From assembly GCF_003478505.1 (NCBI RefSeq), contig NZ_QUFI01000011.1:50148-114147 (forward strand): a stretch of DNA of 64,000 nt, in the 5' to 3' direction. Below are positions 41,806 through 51,043 of this stretch, piece by piece. Position numbers and translations under genes: made by a program. A model generated the notes under the pieces. That model had not been told where the DNA came from, did no database searches, and was given only the letters and a program-made list of their open reading frames with translations. This DNA comes from Clostridium sp. AF27-2AA (GTDB taxonomy: Bacteria; Bacillota; Clostridia; Lachnospirales; Lachnospiraceae). Positions within the stretch are counted from its first letter, which is position 1. Every line of letters begins with the position of its first letter.

Positions 41806-43296
41806 TTAGTTATCCGATCTGGAAAAGGCATTCTTCATCTGGCTGCTCAGCTCAAACAGAACCTTATCCAGAGTATCTGCCGTCTTTTTCTTTAACATCT
41901 CCGCAATTTCCCGGTTCGCATCCTCTCTCAGGATCTCGCGCTCTGCCCCGTCACCTGCCTGTTCCATCAGTGCGTCGTACTTATGCAGGATCGCGTAAGC
42001 GTCCGACTGGACTGCCACCTGGTAACGCTCCACATGGACAATAGAGGTTCCGTAGGAGGCATCGGTCATAGCAGCAATGAGACGGCTGTTCCAGTAAAAA
42101 TTATCGGTAGAAACCTCTTTTGTGGTATTGGAAAGATACTCCGGAGTTTCGGAAACACGCGCATAAAACGGCACCAGCACATTGAATGCGTTGGAGGCAA
42201 AAGCCAGCCACTGGATTACAGCCGCATCCTCCGGCTGATCCGGACGCATCTGGATCACAGCCACAAAGTCATTGCGGTTAATACCAACCACACGGTATTT
42301 GCCGCGCTCTGACAGATCTCCCCTATGGGTATACGGATCATATGGTGTGCCCTGATAATGGGTGGAAAGCACGTATTTGACATCCTCCACGGTCAGCTTT
42401 TTCTCCGGCACCAGACTCCAGGGAATATCATCGGACTCCGGTCCGTACTCCGCGTCTGCGCCATCCCAGGAGAAGGTATGCGGATTTAAACAGCGCTCGA
42501 TATACCAGGCACGGGGCGTATTGTATACATGATCTGAATCGGTGTGGCTTCCGAATGCATCCCGCGGGCAGAACACACTTTCCTCATCCAGGCGCAGATC
42601 CAGATGATTCTTCTCGATAAACTCTCTTAAATCTGCAGAGCAGAGATGTTCACGCTTTGCTCCAAACGCATCCTCCAGATCAAATTCATCCATGCCAAAC
42701 TGGTTCGGCATCACCACGTACCGGTCATCCGGAACCTTCTTCGCGATCCAGTGATGACCGCCAATGGTTTCCAGCCACCAGATCTCATCCTGATCCTGGA
42801 ACGCGATGCCGTTCTTCTCATAGGTTCCGTAGGTCTCCAGCAGGCTTCCCAGGCGCAGAACGCCCTCTCTTGCGCTGTTTATGTACGGGAGCACCAGATA
42901 AACGATATCCTCCTCTCCAATGCCGCCCGGCACCTCCTCTTTCCCGTCCTCCGCAGCCTGGTATTCCACCAGAGGATCTGCGCCAAGCACCCGGGGATTG
43001 GAGGTGATGGTCTCTGTGGCAGTCATCGCCACGTTCTTTTCATTCACACCGCTAGCTGCCCAGATTCCTTTTCCGGCTACCGCATTCGGCACTGCCGTAA
43101 ACTGATACGGATGCTCCGGAAGCTCTACCTCCACATGAGATAATACAGACCGGTATATCCGCTTCTGGTCCTCCGGGTGGATCACCACAAATTTCTTCGG
43201 TGTAAAATGACCGGAACCGGAATCATCGTTCCGGGCGATCATGGTAGAACCGTCATAAGATGCATGTTTTCCTACAAGAATCGTTGTACAAGCCAT
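41806..43296 (-). CDS. C69 family dipeptidase (PepD type)
   Basis: 496 residues with AGGAGGATAC before the ATG. The N-terminal MACTTILVGKHASYDGST carries the Cys that becomes the N-terminal nucleophile after processing, the hallmark of peptidase C69 (PepD). AARNDDSG-like (MIARNDDSGSGHF), INSAREGVLRLGSLLETYG and EIWWLETIGGHHW are family motifs. It lacks a signal peptide and cleaves dipeptides in the cytosol. It precedes the stand-alone HTH gene and may be co-transcribed with it. Confidence 0.88.
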   Translation of the reverse strand: MACTTILVGKHASYDGSTMIARNDDSGSGHFTPKKFVVIHPEDQKRIYRSVLSHVEVELPEHPYQFTAVPNAVAGKGIWAASGVNEKNVAMTATETITSNPRVLGADPLVEYQAAEDGKEEVPGGIGEEDIVYLVLPYINSAREGVLRLGSLLETYGTYEKNGIAFQDQDEIWWLETIGGHHWIAKKVPDDRYVVMPNQFGMDEFDLEDAFGAKREHLCSADLREFIEKNHLDLRLDEESVFCPRDAFGSHTDSDHVYNTPRAWYIERCLNPHTFSWDGADAEYGPESDDIPWSLVPEKKLTVEDVKYVLSTHYQGTPYDPYTHRGDLSERGKYRVVGINRNDFVAVIQMRPDQPEDAAVIQWLAFASNAFNVLVPFYARVSETPEYLSNTTKEVSTDNFYWNSRLIAAMTDASYGTSIVHVERYQVAVQSDAYAILHKYDALMEQAGDGAEREILREDANREIAEMLKKKTADTLDKVLFELSSQMKNAFSRSDN

Positions 43297-43470
43297 GTTT
43301 GTATCCTCCTGATGTCACATTTTCTATGTAATATATTACCTCAGGATAAGCGAAAAAACAACGCAGAAATCCAGGAAAATCGATTGGGACTCTCCTGTCA
43401 TGCATTTTTCTCCATCTCCCTCTAATTTTTTTATAAATCATTTCCACACGCTGTTTTTCTACGCAACGCA

Positions 43471-43506
43471 AAACGGAGCTGCCTTTTCAGACAGCCCCGT
43501 TTTGCT
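43471..43506 (-). terminator. Hairpin after YbhJ copy 3
   Basis: Stem CAAAACGG / CCGTTTTG with an inner imperfect AGCTG/CAGCC pairing. No long U-run follows on the minus strand, so moderate confidence. Confidence 0.6.
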
Positions 43507-43565
43507 CTTACACTTACATAAGGAGTTTTATATAGTCACAGACAAGCCGTAAAACGGTGGGAATC

Positions 43566-45848
43566 TTATCTGTTTCTATTGAAGTTGATCAGGCAGCCAG
43601 CCTGTACGATCCTGCGCTCGTTCTCGGTCATCGGCTGGATGTAGAGATGAATCTCTTCTGCCTTGCCGTTCTTGATGACATATGCCGGAATATCGGTTAA
43701 GTCGCCCTCTAATGCGGTGCGTATATTCGGGATGTAGATGTAATCATCTACATCGAACATAGTCGGCTCGCCCTTTAAATGGAACGGAAGCATACCCCAG
43801 TTCATGCAGTTGGAACGATAACGCTTGGTTGCGTATTCCTGGGTGATGTTTGCAAGAGCGCCCAGGACTCTCTGGCAGGAAGCAGCCTGCTCACGGGCAG
43901 AACCATCGCCCGGCTTATTTGCGTAGATGGTGGAACCAATCTCAACATCCGCTGCCTTTACATTCTCCTGACCCGGAATGGTGTTAACCACCTTCATAAC
44001 CTCTGCGATCTCAGTGTTTACAGTACCTGCAAGACGCTCCTTCTCCATAGCCTGAACAGCCTTTGCACGGCCTACATACTCCGGATCACGTCTGGAGAGG
44101 GTGAACTCAGCCAGTCCTAACGGGTTAGAACGGTAGGATGAAGTCTCACCGGACGGGATCAGCTCGTCAGTGGTGGTTACTTCGTCCAGGATCTTGGAAG
44201 AAACCTTTAAAAGGATATTCTCAGAAAGTGCCTCCATCTCCGGCCAGTCTTTGATATTCGGACCAAAGCGCAGCTCAGAATCCAGTTCTGCTTTGTTATA
44301 GCCATTGTAAACTCTTGCCTTGTAAGCGCGATCCTCGTAGTTGTACTCCGGGATATCGCCCCAGCAGTCCATAGTCTCTGCAGAAGTCAGCTTACCGCCG
44401 TTTGCTGCGGTTGCAGCGATGGAACGTGCATCCATAAGGGCAACTGCGGACATCTGTCCATTACCCGGCTTGGAGCCTTCGCGGTTCGGGAAGTTTCTGG
44501 TAGTATGACGGATGGAAAGCGCGTTGTTGGCCGGGGTATCGCCTGCACCGAAGCACGGTCCGCAGAAAGCGGAACGGATGATCGCACCTGCATCCATCAG
44601 GTCTGCTAACAGACCCTTGCGGTCCAGATCGGTGTAAACCGGCTGGGAGGAAGGATATACGGACAGGTAGAACTCGCCATCGCCGATGTTCTTGCCCTTT
44701 AATGCGTGTGCAGCTTCTACCACGTTGGTATAGTTACCGCCTGCACAGCCTGCAATGATACCCTGCTGTACCTGAAGCTTACCATCTTTGGTAATTTTGT
44801 CAAGTAAGGTAAAGTGTGCTCTGCCCTCTGCAACCTGGTCAGCTGCCTTCTCGGTCTCACGCAGAATGTCTTCGAGGTTCTCGTACAGGTAATCGATCTC
44901 GTAAGCATTAGACGGATGGAACGGCAGTGCGATCATCGGCTTGATGGTGCTTAAGTCGATCTCTACGCAGCCATCGTAGTAAGCCACATCTGCCGGATTC
45001 AGCTCCTTGAACTCATCTCCGCGGTGATGTTTCTCCAGGAATGCCCTGGTGTCATCATCGGTTCTCCAGATGGAGGACAGGCAGGTGGTCTCGGTGGTCA
45101 TAACATCCACGCCATTGCGGTAGTCAGTAGTCATGGAAGAAACGCCCGGTCCGACGAACTCCATTACTTTATTCTTTACATAGCCATTCTTGTAAACAGC
45201 TCCGCAGATAGCCAGTGCGATATCGTGCGGTCCAACGAACGGCTGCGGTTTTCCGGTTAAGTAAATTGCGATAACGCCCGGATAAGCAACATCATAGGTC
45301 TGCTTTAACAGCTGCTTGGACAGCTCACCGCCGCCCTCACCAATGGCCATGGTACCCAGTGCACCGTAACGGGTATGGGAGTCAGAGCCCAGGATCATCT
45401 TGCCGCCGCCTGCAAAGCACTCACGCATGTACTGATGGCATACTGCTACGTGCGGCGGAACGAAAAGACCGCCATACTTCTTTGCCGCAGAAAGGCCAAA
45501 ATAGTGATCATCGTCATTGATGGTTCCGCCAACTGCACATAAAGAGTTATGGCAGCAGGTTAAAACGTAAGGAAGCGGGAACTTCTCCATTCCTGATGCC
45601 CGGGCAGTCTGGATAATACCAACAAAGGTGATATCATGAGACACCATCGCGTCAAATTTGATCTGCAGCTTATCCATGTTATCGGACTGGTTGTGGGCTT
45701 TCATGATACCGTAAGCAATGGTACCTTTCTTAGCCTCCTCTTTTGCAACAGCTATTCCGGTCATCTGCTCAACCTTTGCAGCCTCTGTCTCCGGAATCAG
45801 GGTCTCACCGTTAACGAGATAAACACCGCCATCATGTAACTTTACCAT
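43566..45848 (-). CDS. YbhJ-type aconitase-family hydratase, copy 3
   Basis: 760 residues with AGGAGGAGAG before the ATG. Motifs: [15 protein letters not shown] (closest of the three to the classical ligand loop), [30 protein letters not shown] and the swivel motif [15 protein letters not shown]. It is monocistronic, without PrpF next to it, unlike copies 1 and 2. The 250-base upstream region contains TTGTAAAATACTATATATAATAT, possibly a regulated promoter. Substrate unknown. Confidence 0.86.
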   Translation of the reverse strand: MVKLHDGGVYLVNGETLIPETEAAKVEQMTGIAVAKEEAKKGTIAYGIMKAHNQSDNMDKLQIKFDAMVSHDITFVGIIQTARASGMEKFPLPYVLTCCHNSLCAVGGTINDDDHYFGLSAAKKYGGLFVPPHVAVCHQYMRECFAGGGKMILGSDSHTRYGALGTMAIGEGGGELSKQLLKQTYDVAYPGVIAIYLTGKPQPFVGPHDIALAICGAVYKNGYVKNKVMEFVGPGVSSMTTDYRNGVDVMTTETTCLSSIWRTDDDTRAFLEKHHRGDEFKELNPADVAYYDGCVEIDLSTIKPMIALPFHPSNAYEIDYLYENLEDILRETEKAADQVAEGRAHFTLLDKITKDGKLQVQQGIIAGCAGGNYTNVVEAAHALKGKNIGDGEFYLSVYPSSQPVYTDLDRKGLLADLMDAGAIIRSAFCGPCFGAGDTPANNALSIRHTTRNFPNREGSKPGNGQMSAVALMDARSIAATAANGGKLTSAETMDCWGDIPEYNYEDRAYKARVYNGYNKAELDSELRFGPNIKDWPEMEALSENILLKVSSKILDEVTTTDELIPSGETSSYRSNPLGLAEFTLSRRDPEYVGRAKAVQAMEKERLAGTVNTEIAEVMKVVNTIPGQENVKAADVEIGSTIYANKPGDGSAREQAASCQRVLGALANITQEYATKRYRSNCMNWGMLPFHLKGEPTMFDVDDYIYIPNIRTALEGDLTDIPAYVIKNGKAEEIHLYIQPMTENERRIVQAGCLINFNRNR

Positions 45849-46099
45849 ACGAACTCTCCTCCTGTAATTGAGTGGTTTATTGCGTTAAAGCCTTTTGATT
45901 CTGAATCCATTCTGATTCGTTTCCGGCTTTATTTCCTTTGATGGCTTTATTATGCATCTTTTCTCAGTATTTGTAAAATACTATATATAATATAAAAGTC
46001 ATAGGTATTTCCTATAGCTTTGTTTGGCCTGATTGCAGACTTTCTGTGATCTGAATGTCTGGCCTGTGCTTCTGGTCTGTCAATCCAGTTTCGATCTGC

Positions 46100-47056
46100 C
46101 TAATGATTCTCCAGCCAGCACTTCAGGTCACGCATCTTCATAAGCGCATCCCGCCTTCCAATGTCATACACCTGCTGCAGTTTCTCCGGGCTGCGCTCTA
46201 GCCGTCCGATCTTAAGCGGCTCATCCGGACGCAGCACAAAAATCTCACCCATTTTCTCCAACTCTTCAATCTGCCGCAAACTCTCATTATAGCGCTCATG
46301 CCTGTGAGACAGCGCCTCCACAAAGGCCGGATACTTCCGATAGCGGATTTTCGCCATAGCCAGCTGCTCCGGTTCCTTCTGGTATCCCTTCGGCCGGGTC
46401 AGGATCACCACATTCTTTGTGAATCCCATCTCCCTGAACTTCATGAGAGGAATGCTGTCCGTGCAGCCGCCATCCAACAGCTTCATCCCTTCTGTCTTCA
46501 CCAGTCTGGAAACGTATGGAAGGGAGGCCGATGCCCGGATCACATCAATCTGATTTTTCATATCTGTAATGCGGATATACTCCGGCTTTCCAGTCTCCAC
46601 ATTGCTGCAGACTGCATAAAACTCCGTTTTAGAACGGTTGAAGGCATCGTAATCGTAAAGATCAAGCTTCTCCGGCAGATCATGATAGCAGAACTGCACC
46701 TCCGCAATATCTCCGGTCCGGACCAGATTCCGCATACTGATAAACCGGTTATCTCGGATATATTTCTTATAATAACGAATGTTCCGGCCTCTTTGCCCAG
46801 ACACAAAACTGGAACCATGGATAGCTCCGGCCGAAACTCCGATCACTCCGTCAAAGGAAAGTCCCTGATCCAGAAAAACATCCAGAATACCGTCGGTATA
46901 CATCCCACGCATCCCGCCGCCCTCTAATACCAGGCCGGTTTTTACGGTGTTTTCAGTATTGTCTGCACCATGGATGTTGTTTGTGCCGTTGATACTGTTT
47001 GTGCCGTTGATGATGTTTGTTCCGTTGATGCTGCCTGTGCCATTGATGTTGCTCAT
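46100..47056 (-). CDS. Patatin-like phospholipase with N-terminal hexapeptide repeats
   Basis: 318 residues. Patatin core: oxyanion loop LVLEGGGMRGMYTDG, nucleophile elbow GVIGVSAGAIHG, and catalytic Asp in KLLDGGCTDSIP. It resembles the YjjU/RssA type of bacterial patatin. Before the core are four and a half copies of INGTNx (residues 4-33), a tail not part of the fold. The start is fixed by ATGA overlap with the YkgJ gene stop. Likely a cytosolic or membrane-associated acyl hydrolase; substrate unknown. Confidence 0.86.
   Translation of the reverse strand: MSNINGTGSINGTNIINGTNSINGTNNIHGADNTENTVKTGLVLEGGGMRGMYTDGILDVFLDQGLSFDGVIGVSAGAIHGSSFVSGQRGRNIRYYKKYIRDNRFISMRNLVRTGDIAEVQFCYHDLPEKLDLYDYDAFNRSKTEFYAVCSNVETGKPEYIRITDMKNQIDVIRASASLPYVSRLVKTEGMKLLDGGCTDSIPLMKFREMGFTKNVVILTRPKGYQKEPEQLAMAKIRYRKYPAFVEALSHRHERYNESLRQIEELEKMGEIFVLRPDEPLKIGRLERSPEKLQQVYDIGRRDALMKMRDLKCWLENH
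46958..47047. repeat. 18-bp tandem repeat within the patatin gene start
   Basis: Five tandem 18-bp units, the fifth degenerate, encode INGTGS, INGTNI, INGTNS, INGTNN and IHGADN. Unit number can change without shifting the frame. Confidence 0.85.
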
Positions 47057-47772
47057 AGATTCTCACTCCATTCTTTTGCCGCGGCCATGCGGGCCTCATA
47101 CTGGCTGTAAAAGTCCCGGCTGGTGTCATAGGAAAGCAGATAAAACCGCTGCAAAATATACATGCTGACGGACTTTGCGAGATCAGGAGCTGGCGTCTCG
47201 TTTGCGCCATCCGCACTTGCTTTTGCCGCAGTTTCTCCATCCAGCTCTGCTCCGATACGAATCCGCAGCTGTTTCAGGAATGCATGCCAGTCCGCAATAT
47301 AGGCATCATACCGCTCCATATCCGGCGTGTCCATCCACTTTCGGATCTTCACCTTGCTGCGATTTGGTTTCTCACATTCATGAAGCTGCAGAATGTAGTG
47401 AAATCCATCTTCCTCATAATACCGCCCCAAAGGAAACAGCCTGCAGATGCCCGGCCGGTACGGATGAATGCTGCACCGCCCCGATTCATTTAAAAAGGTA
47501 CATTGTTCGGATTCTCCCGCCAGTTTCAGATTTGGCAGGATAATCCCGTCCACCACATTCAATTCCAGATGCCCCGCTAAAAGCTGCTGCAGCGAAACGC
47601 CAAGACCACCCGTCAACCGCCAGACATCATAGGGATCCAGCACAATCGTGTTTCCCATTCCTCGGCAACAGGACGAACAGCCCACACAGTCATTGCAGCC
47701 CAGCTTCGCCATATCATTCAACCCATATAATCTGCCGTCTGAAATCTCCTCCAGACTCACATTTCTAAGCAC
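47053..47772 (-). CDS. YkgJ-family cysteine-cluster protein
   Basis: 239 residues. The cysteine pattern CNDCVGCSSCC near residue 26, then CTFLNESGRCSIHPYRPGIC about residue 92, is the YkgJ (UPF0153) zinc or iron-binding cluster. A C-terminal region of about 100 residues is family-variable. Function is unknown in most species; some relatives are thought to modify or chelate metal. The stop overlaps the patatin start (ATGA), so the two are co-expressed. Confidence 0.83.
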   Translation of the reverse strand: MLRNVSLEEISDGRLYGLNDMAKLGCNDCVGCSSCCRGMGNTIVLDPYDVWRLTGGLGVSLQQLLAGHLELNVVDGIILPNLKLAGESEQCTFLNESGRCSIHPYRPGICRLFPLGRYYEEDGFHYILQLHECEKPNRSKVKIRKWMDTPDMERYDAYIADWHAFLKQLRIRIGAELDGETAAKASADGANETPAPDLAKSVSMYILQRFYLLSYDTSRDFYSQYEARMAAAKEWSENL

Positions 47773-47895
47773 TCCAAGTTTCCTCCCGATTTTGATTTTC
47801 TGCTGCCAATGCTTTCCATCGACTCACTTCACAATATCCGATCTGCTGCGCCACAGTTTCACACAGCAGATCCCACTCCGCTATATTCTGTACCG

Positions 47896-48756
47896 CTAAT
47901 TGTTCTCATCCAGTAATTCCCAATAACGCTCAATCAGAATACCTTTGTATTCATCCAAATGACTCTGATTTTCACGTATCAGCGTAGTCAGGACACGTAC
48001 AGCTTCCCGCACCGCCGCCTCCAGACTCTCTCCGTTTAATAGTTTTCCAGTCATAACTGTAGAAAAAATATCTCCGCTTCCGGCAACCCGGACAGGGAGA
48101 AAGGTAAACGGCACACGGAAATACTGTCCGCTTTTGTGGTCATACCCGCAAACCAGATGTTCATCCGTTTCAGAATCCTGCGCGCTGGTAATGACCACCG
48201 ATTTCCCGGATAACTTGTGCAGCCCGTCAACCAGTTCCCGCAGTTCTGACGCCGAGGCCCGTTCCCTGCCCGGGCAGATTCCCGTCAGAAAGCCAGCCTC
48301 GGTCATGTTCGGAACCATCACATCCGAGTAGCTGACCAGTTTTCTCATGGCCGCAACCCGCTCCATGCCAATTCCATTGTAAAGCTTTCCGCCATCCGCC
48401 ATGATCGGATCTACCATGACAAGACGGCCATTGTTCACATTCTGTATCTTATCGATTCTCGGCTTCCTGCTTCGAATATAATCTCCGATCAGTTCCACCT
48501 GCTCCTCCGAAAGTACAAATCCAGTACAGATACAGTCCGGATCAAAGCCCAGCTCATCCCACACTTTTATGGTATCCCGCATGTAGTCCGTCATGTCCTG
48601 AATCCGAAACTTTCCGAAATCCAGCGTATTGGAAACCACCGCAGTGGGTACCTGATAAGGGAAATGTCCCATACGCGAAAACAGTGGCACCATGGCGGCC
48701 AGAGCTACCTTACCATAACCCGGAAGGTCGTTAAAAAGAACAATCCGTTTTCCCAT
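47896..48756 (-). CDS. pdxY: Pyridoxal/pyridoxamine kinase
   Basis: 286 residues. Ribokinase-like fold with FNDLPGYGKVALAAM at the start, VSNTLDFGKF, VMVPNMTEAGFLTG and the anion-hole motif RVAGSGDIFSTVMTGKLL. This is the clostridial pyridoxamine kinase type (PdxK/PdxY), which makes pyridoxal 5'-phosphate from vitamin B6. It starts immediately after the phosphatase stop, so the two are co-transcribed and depend on the promoter upstream of 49224. Confidence 0.85.
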   Translation of the reverse strand: MGKRIVLFNDLPGYGKVALAAMVPLFSRMGHFPYQVPTAVVSNTLDFGKFRIQDMTDYMRDTIKVWDELGFDPDCICTGFVLSEEQVELIGDYIRSRKPRIDKIQNVNNGRLVMVDPIMADGGKLYNGIGMERVAAMRKLVSYSDVMVPNMTEAGFLTGICPGRERASASELRELVDGLHKLSGKSVVITSAQDSETDEHLVCGYDHKSGQYFRVPFTFLPVRVAGSGDIFSTVMTGKLLNGESLEAAVREAVRVLTTLIRENQSHLDEYKGILIERYWELLDENN

Positions 48757-49224
48757 TTAAATATTTTCCTCTCTGCGGATCTTTTCAAGAAGCCCGCTGC
48801 ATCCAGCCATAACATCGGCAAACGTCGCATCAAAATCCCCCGTATACCAAGGATCTGCCACATCACGCCCACTGCCTGCAAATGTCAACAGTTTAAAAAT
48901 CTTCTGTTCTTTATCCGCCCCGCCTGCAATCCTGGTCATGTTCCGGATATTTGCCGTATCCATACCGATGAGATAATCATAATACCGGTAATCCTCCGCC
49001 ATCATCTGGCGCGCATGATGCGGGATCAGTGGAATATGCTCCCGACGCAGCTTATCCACGGTACCGTAATGCGGCGGATTACCGATTTCCTCACGGCTGG
49101 TGGCCGCGGAATTGATTTCAAAATGGGATGCCAGGCCAGCCTGAGTGACCAGGTAGGTGAACACACTCTCGGCCATTGTGGAACGGCAGATATTGCCGTG
49201 GCAGATGAATAGTACTTTTATCAT
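48757..49224 (-). CDS. Low-molecular-weight protein tyrosine phosphatase; target gene of the island
   Basis: 156 residues from the ATG at 49222-49224, with AAGGAG about 11 bases upstream. Catalytic loop CHGNICRS (Cys8, Arg14) and late DPWYTGDF (general acid Asp) are intact. It dephosphorylates tyrosine on proteins; clostridial members may also act as arsenate reductase relatives. The first ten codons lie in the 32-bp perfect repeat that also occurs at 63809-63840, so the island entered exactly here. Upstream sequence up to 49346 now comes from the island yet is about 86% like the chromosomal copy. Confidence 0.9.
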   Translation of the reverse strand: MIKVLFICHGNICRSTMAESVFTYLVTQAGLASHFEINSAATSREEIGNPPHYGTVDKLRREHIPLIPHHARQMMAEDYRYYDYLIGMDTANIRNMTRIAGGADKEQKIFKLLTFAGSGRDVADPWYTGDFDATFADVMAGCSGLLEKIRREENI

Positions 49225-49346
49225 TATTCTATTTCTCCTTGTTTTGCCCAGAAATGCCCTGTTTTGCAAGGAATTTCGGGGTTCGTGTGGTTTGCTCTGA
49301 AATTACAGATTGTGGCAAATCAGAGCAGAATTAAGCAAGTTATTAC
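49194..49346. repeat. Left attachment repeat (153 bp)
   Basis: Positions 49194-49225 match 63809-63840 perfectly. The next 121 bases match 63841-63961 with about 17 substitutions and no gaps in my alignment. The repeat covers the phosphatase start codon, ribosome site and upstream region. Confidence 0.9.
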
Positions 49347-49352
49347 TACCTG

Positions 49353-49400
49353 TTAGTAGTAAAATTGGTAGTAAAAGGGAAAGGTTTACTACTAAGGATT
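49353..49400. promoter_or_regulatory. Putative integrase arm-type sites, left end
   Basis: Three TAGTAGTAAA-like sites: TTAGTAGTAAAATTG (49353), TTGGTAGTAAAAGGG (49365) and, inverted, TTACTACTAAGG (49386). A 16-bp piece (49386-49401) recurs exactly at 63655-63670. Tn916-type integrases bind similar AGTAGTAAA arm repeats with their N-terminal domain. Confidence 0.6.
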
Positions 49401-49402
49401 TT

Positions 49403-50269
49403 TTAGTTTTTTATCTTGCTTTGTTTTTCGATAAGATAATTTATAAAAGCTGAACACGAAACTAACATATACTTTGCGTCCTCAGCAGGTGCATTTGTAA
49501 AATCTATTCCACCGTGTCGAATTCCATCTGAATCTGAAGTATATCCATATAATTTTTCAAACGCAGTTTTCATAGCTCCATGAATCACTACTCCACCGTC
49601 TTTTTCCAATTTTTTCAATGTGCTCCCTAAAGTTGCTTGCGAACCTGTGGCTCCTGTAATAATGCAACATAGTGACTCTACAGCACTAATTGATTCTTTA
49701 ATTGAATTTTCATAATCTGGTTTCTTTTTATCTGAATAAAGAGCGAGAGCTTTATTAATGTGAATTTTAACTGCTTGATATGGGGAGTCTATTATTTTAT
49801 TTATTTCCTGTAATTCCTCATCACTAATTATGTTAACAAATTTATCATTTAATAATCTATATCCAGATTTTTCTTGTTCTAACATAATATTAATATCAGT
49901 TGTTACATTTCTAAACCACTCTGTGTAACCACAATACTCACAGCTATCATCGCTTCTATATTCACATTCTTTACAATGAAGCCTTTTTGCTTCAAAAAAT
50001 AACTCAATTACTTCATATGGCATGTACCAAGGAATAGATGAGTCTTCGCCCTCTAAAACTGTATTAATAATATACCAATTCCTGTTTGTAGTTGATTCCA
50101 CTTGATATCCAAGCCTATCAACAACATATTCTAATTCTTCGTGTATCATTGGAGAACTCTCTGAAAATCTATGTACCATATTATACAAGCGATTTCTCAA
50201 GCTTCTATCTATTTCATCTACCTGAACAGTCTTCTCTTTCACAAAACCATTTCTTTCTGCAAAACCCAT
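49403..50269 (-). CDS. AbiJ-type abortive infection protein (NTD4 + HEPN-like C-terminus)
   Basis: 288 residues from the ATG at 50267-50269 with GGAGG eight bases upstream. N-terminus FAERNGFVKEKTVQVDEIDR, then LRNRLYN, matches the AbiJ_NTD4 domain. A CxxC pair (CKECEYR, CEYCGY) lies in the middle. The C-terminal half (NSIKESISAVESLC, ATLGSTLKKLEKD, KLYGYTSDSDGIRHGG) is the AbiJ effector region; the conserved Arg-His resembles HEPN RNase sites. It follows the kinase gene by 12 bases as one operon. Predicted action: cell-suicide or dormancy on phage infection. AT-rich relative to the flanking chromosome. Confidence 0.8.
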   Translation of the reverse strand: MGFAERNGFVKEKTVQVDEIDRSLRNRLYNMVHRFSESSPMIHEELEYVVDRLGYQVESTTNRNWYIINTVLEGEDSSIPWYMPYEVIELFFEAKRLHCKECEYRSDDSCEYCGYTEWFRNVTTDINIMLEQEKSGYRLLNDKFVNIISDEELQEINKIIDSPYQAVKIHINKALALYSDKKKPDYENSIKESISAVESLCCIITGATGSQATLGSTLKKLEKDGGVVIHGAMKTAFEKLYGYTSDSDGIRHGGIDFTNAPAEDAKYMLVSCSAFINYLIEKQSKIKN

Positions 50270-50281
50270 AATGTCCACCTC

Positions 50282-51043
50282 CTATCCCATAGCAGCATTC
50301 TTTACTATCGGCAATAATTCTTCGCAAGAAGAATACCTATTTTCAATGCTACTTGATAAACATTTCATTATTATGTCAATATCTGTTGGTGTAATTTGTG
50401 AGTTTGACTTTTCCAAATACTCCCTCATATCACTCCCACTTGGAGCTCGCCCGCATAACAAAAAATACCAAATTGCACCAACTGAATATATATCACTTCT
50501 CACATCTCGAATTTTAGGTTTTTGTTGTAATATTGGATCGATAAAGCTTCCACCTGCGATGTGTTCACCTGTTTTTGTCAATTGTGTATGATTTTCTGTA
50601 TCTAAAAATGCACTTACACCAAAATCAATAATCTTAAACATTCTTTCATTTTCTGAAAAAATCACATTTCTTGGTCTCAAGTCCCTATGAATCACACCAT
50701 GTTCATGTGCATGCTTTAATCCAGCTAAAATATGTAAAATTACAATTGCACTTCTAGAAAAAGACATATTCCCTTCTCGGTTTCTAAGCTCCTCTACTGT
50801 ATATCCTTTAATATATTCCATTCTAATATATGGTTTACCATCCATACGACCTGCATCATAAATTCTAGCAATATGAGTATTATTTAGTGAAAATAACATT
50901 TTAGCTTCTCTGAAAAATCTCTTTTCTCCTTCAAGTTGCTCTTCTGCGGAAACAAACACCGGATCATATATCTTAACGGCAAAATCCATATCTAAACAAT
51001 TATTATGATATTTGTATACAGTTCCAAAACCACCACTTCCCAA
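50282..51043 (-). CDS. Serine/threonine protein kinase domain
   Basis: 253 residues from a TTG at 51041-51043, with all kinase motifs: GSGGFGTV loop, AVK (Lys24), HRDLRPRN (119-126), DFG (140) and RDVRSDIYSVGAIWY. It begins without the usual residues before the glycine loop. The preceding gene overlaps it by 52 bases and, after a -1 shift, would read on as KASKQEELGSGGFG, the natural entry to the kinase. So this is either the second half of a frameshifted fusion or a separately started kinase. No membrane segment or sensor domain follows. Confidence 0.82.
   Translation of the reverse strand: MGSGGFGTVYKYHNNCLDMDFAVKIYDPVFVSAEEQLEGEKRFFREAKMLFSLNNTHIARIYDAGRMDGKPYIRMEYIKGYTVEELRNREGNMSFSRSAIVILHILAGLKHAHEHGVIHRDLRPRNVIFSENERMFKIIDFGVSAFLDTENHTQLTKTGEHIAGGSFIDPILQQKPKIRDVRSDIYSVGAIWYFLLCGRAPSGSDMREYLEKSNSQITPTDIDIIMKCLSSSIENRYSSCEELLPIVKNAAMG

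Noticed and set aside
49194..49225. CRISPR-like or transposon inverted end
   Set aside because: The repeat is direct, occurs only twice and lies at a tyrosine-recombinase element; there are no spacers and no transposase.
48757..49269. Upstream start for the phosphatase at 49269
   Set aside because: The extra 15 codons run across the ribosome site and the attachment repeat; MIKVLFICHG with AAGGAG is the conserved start.
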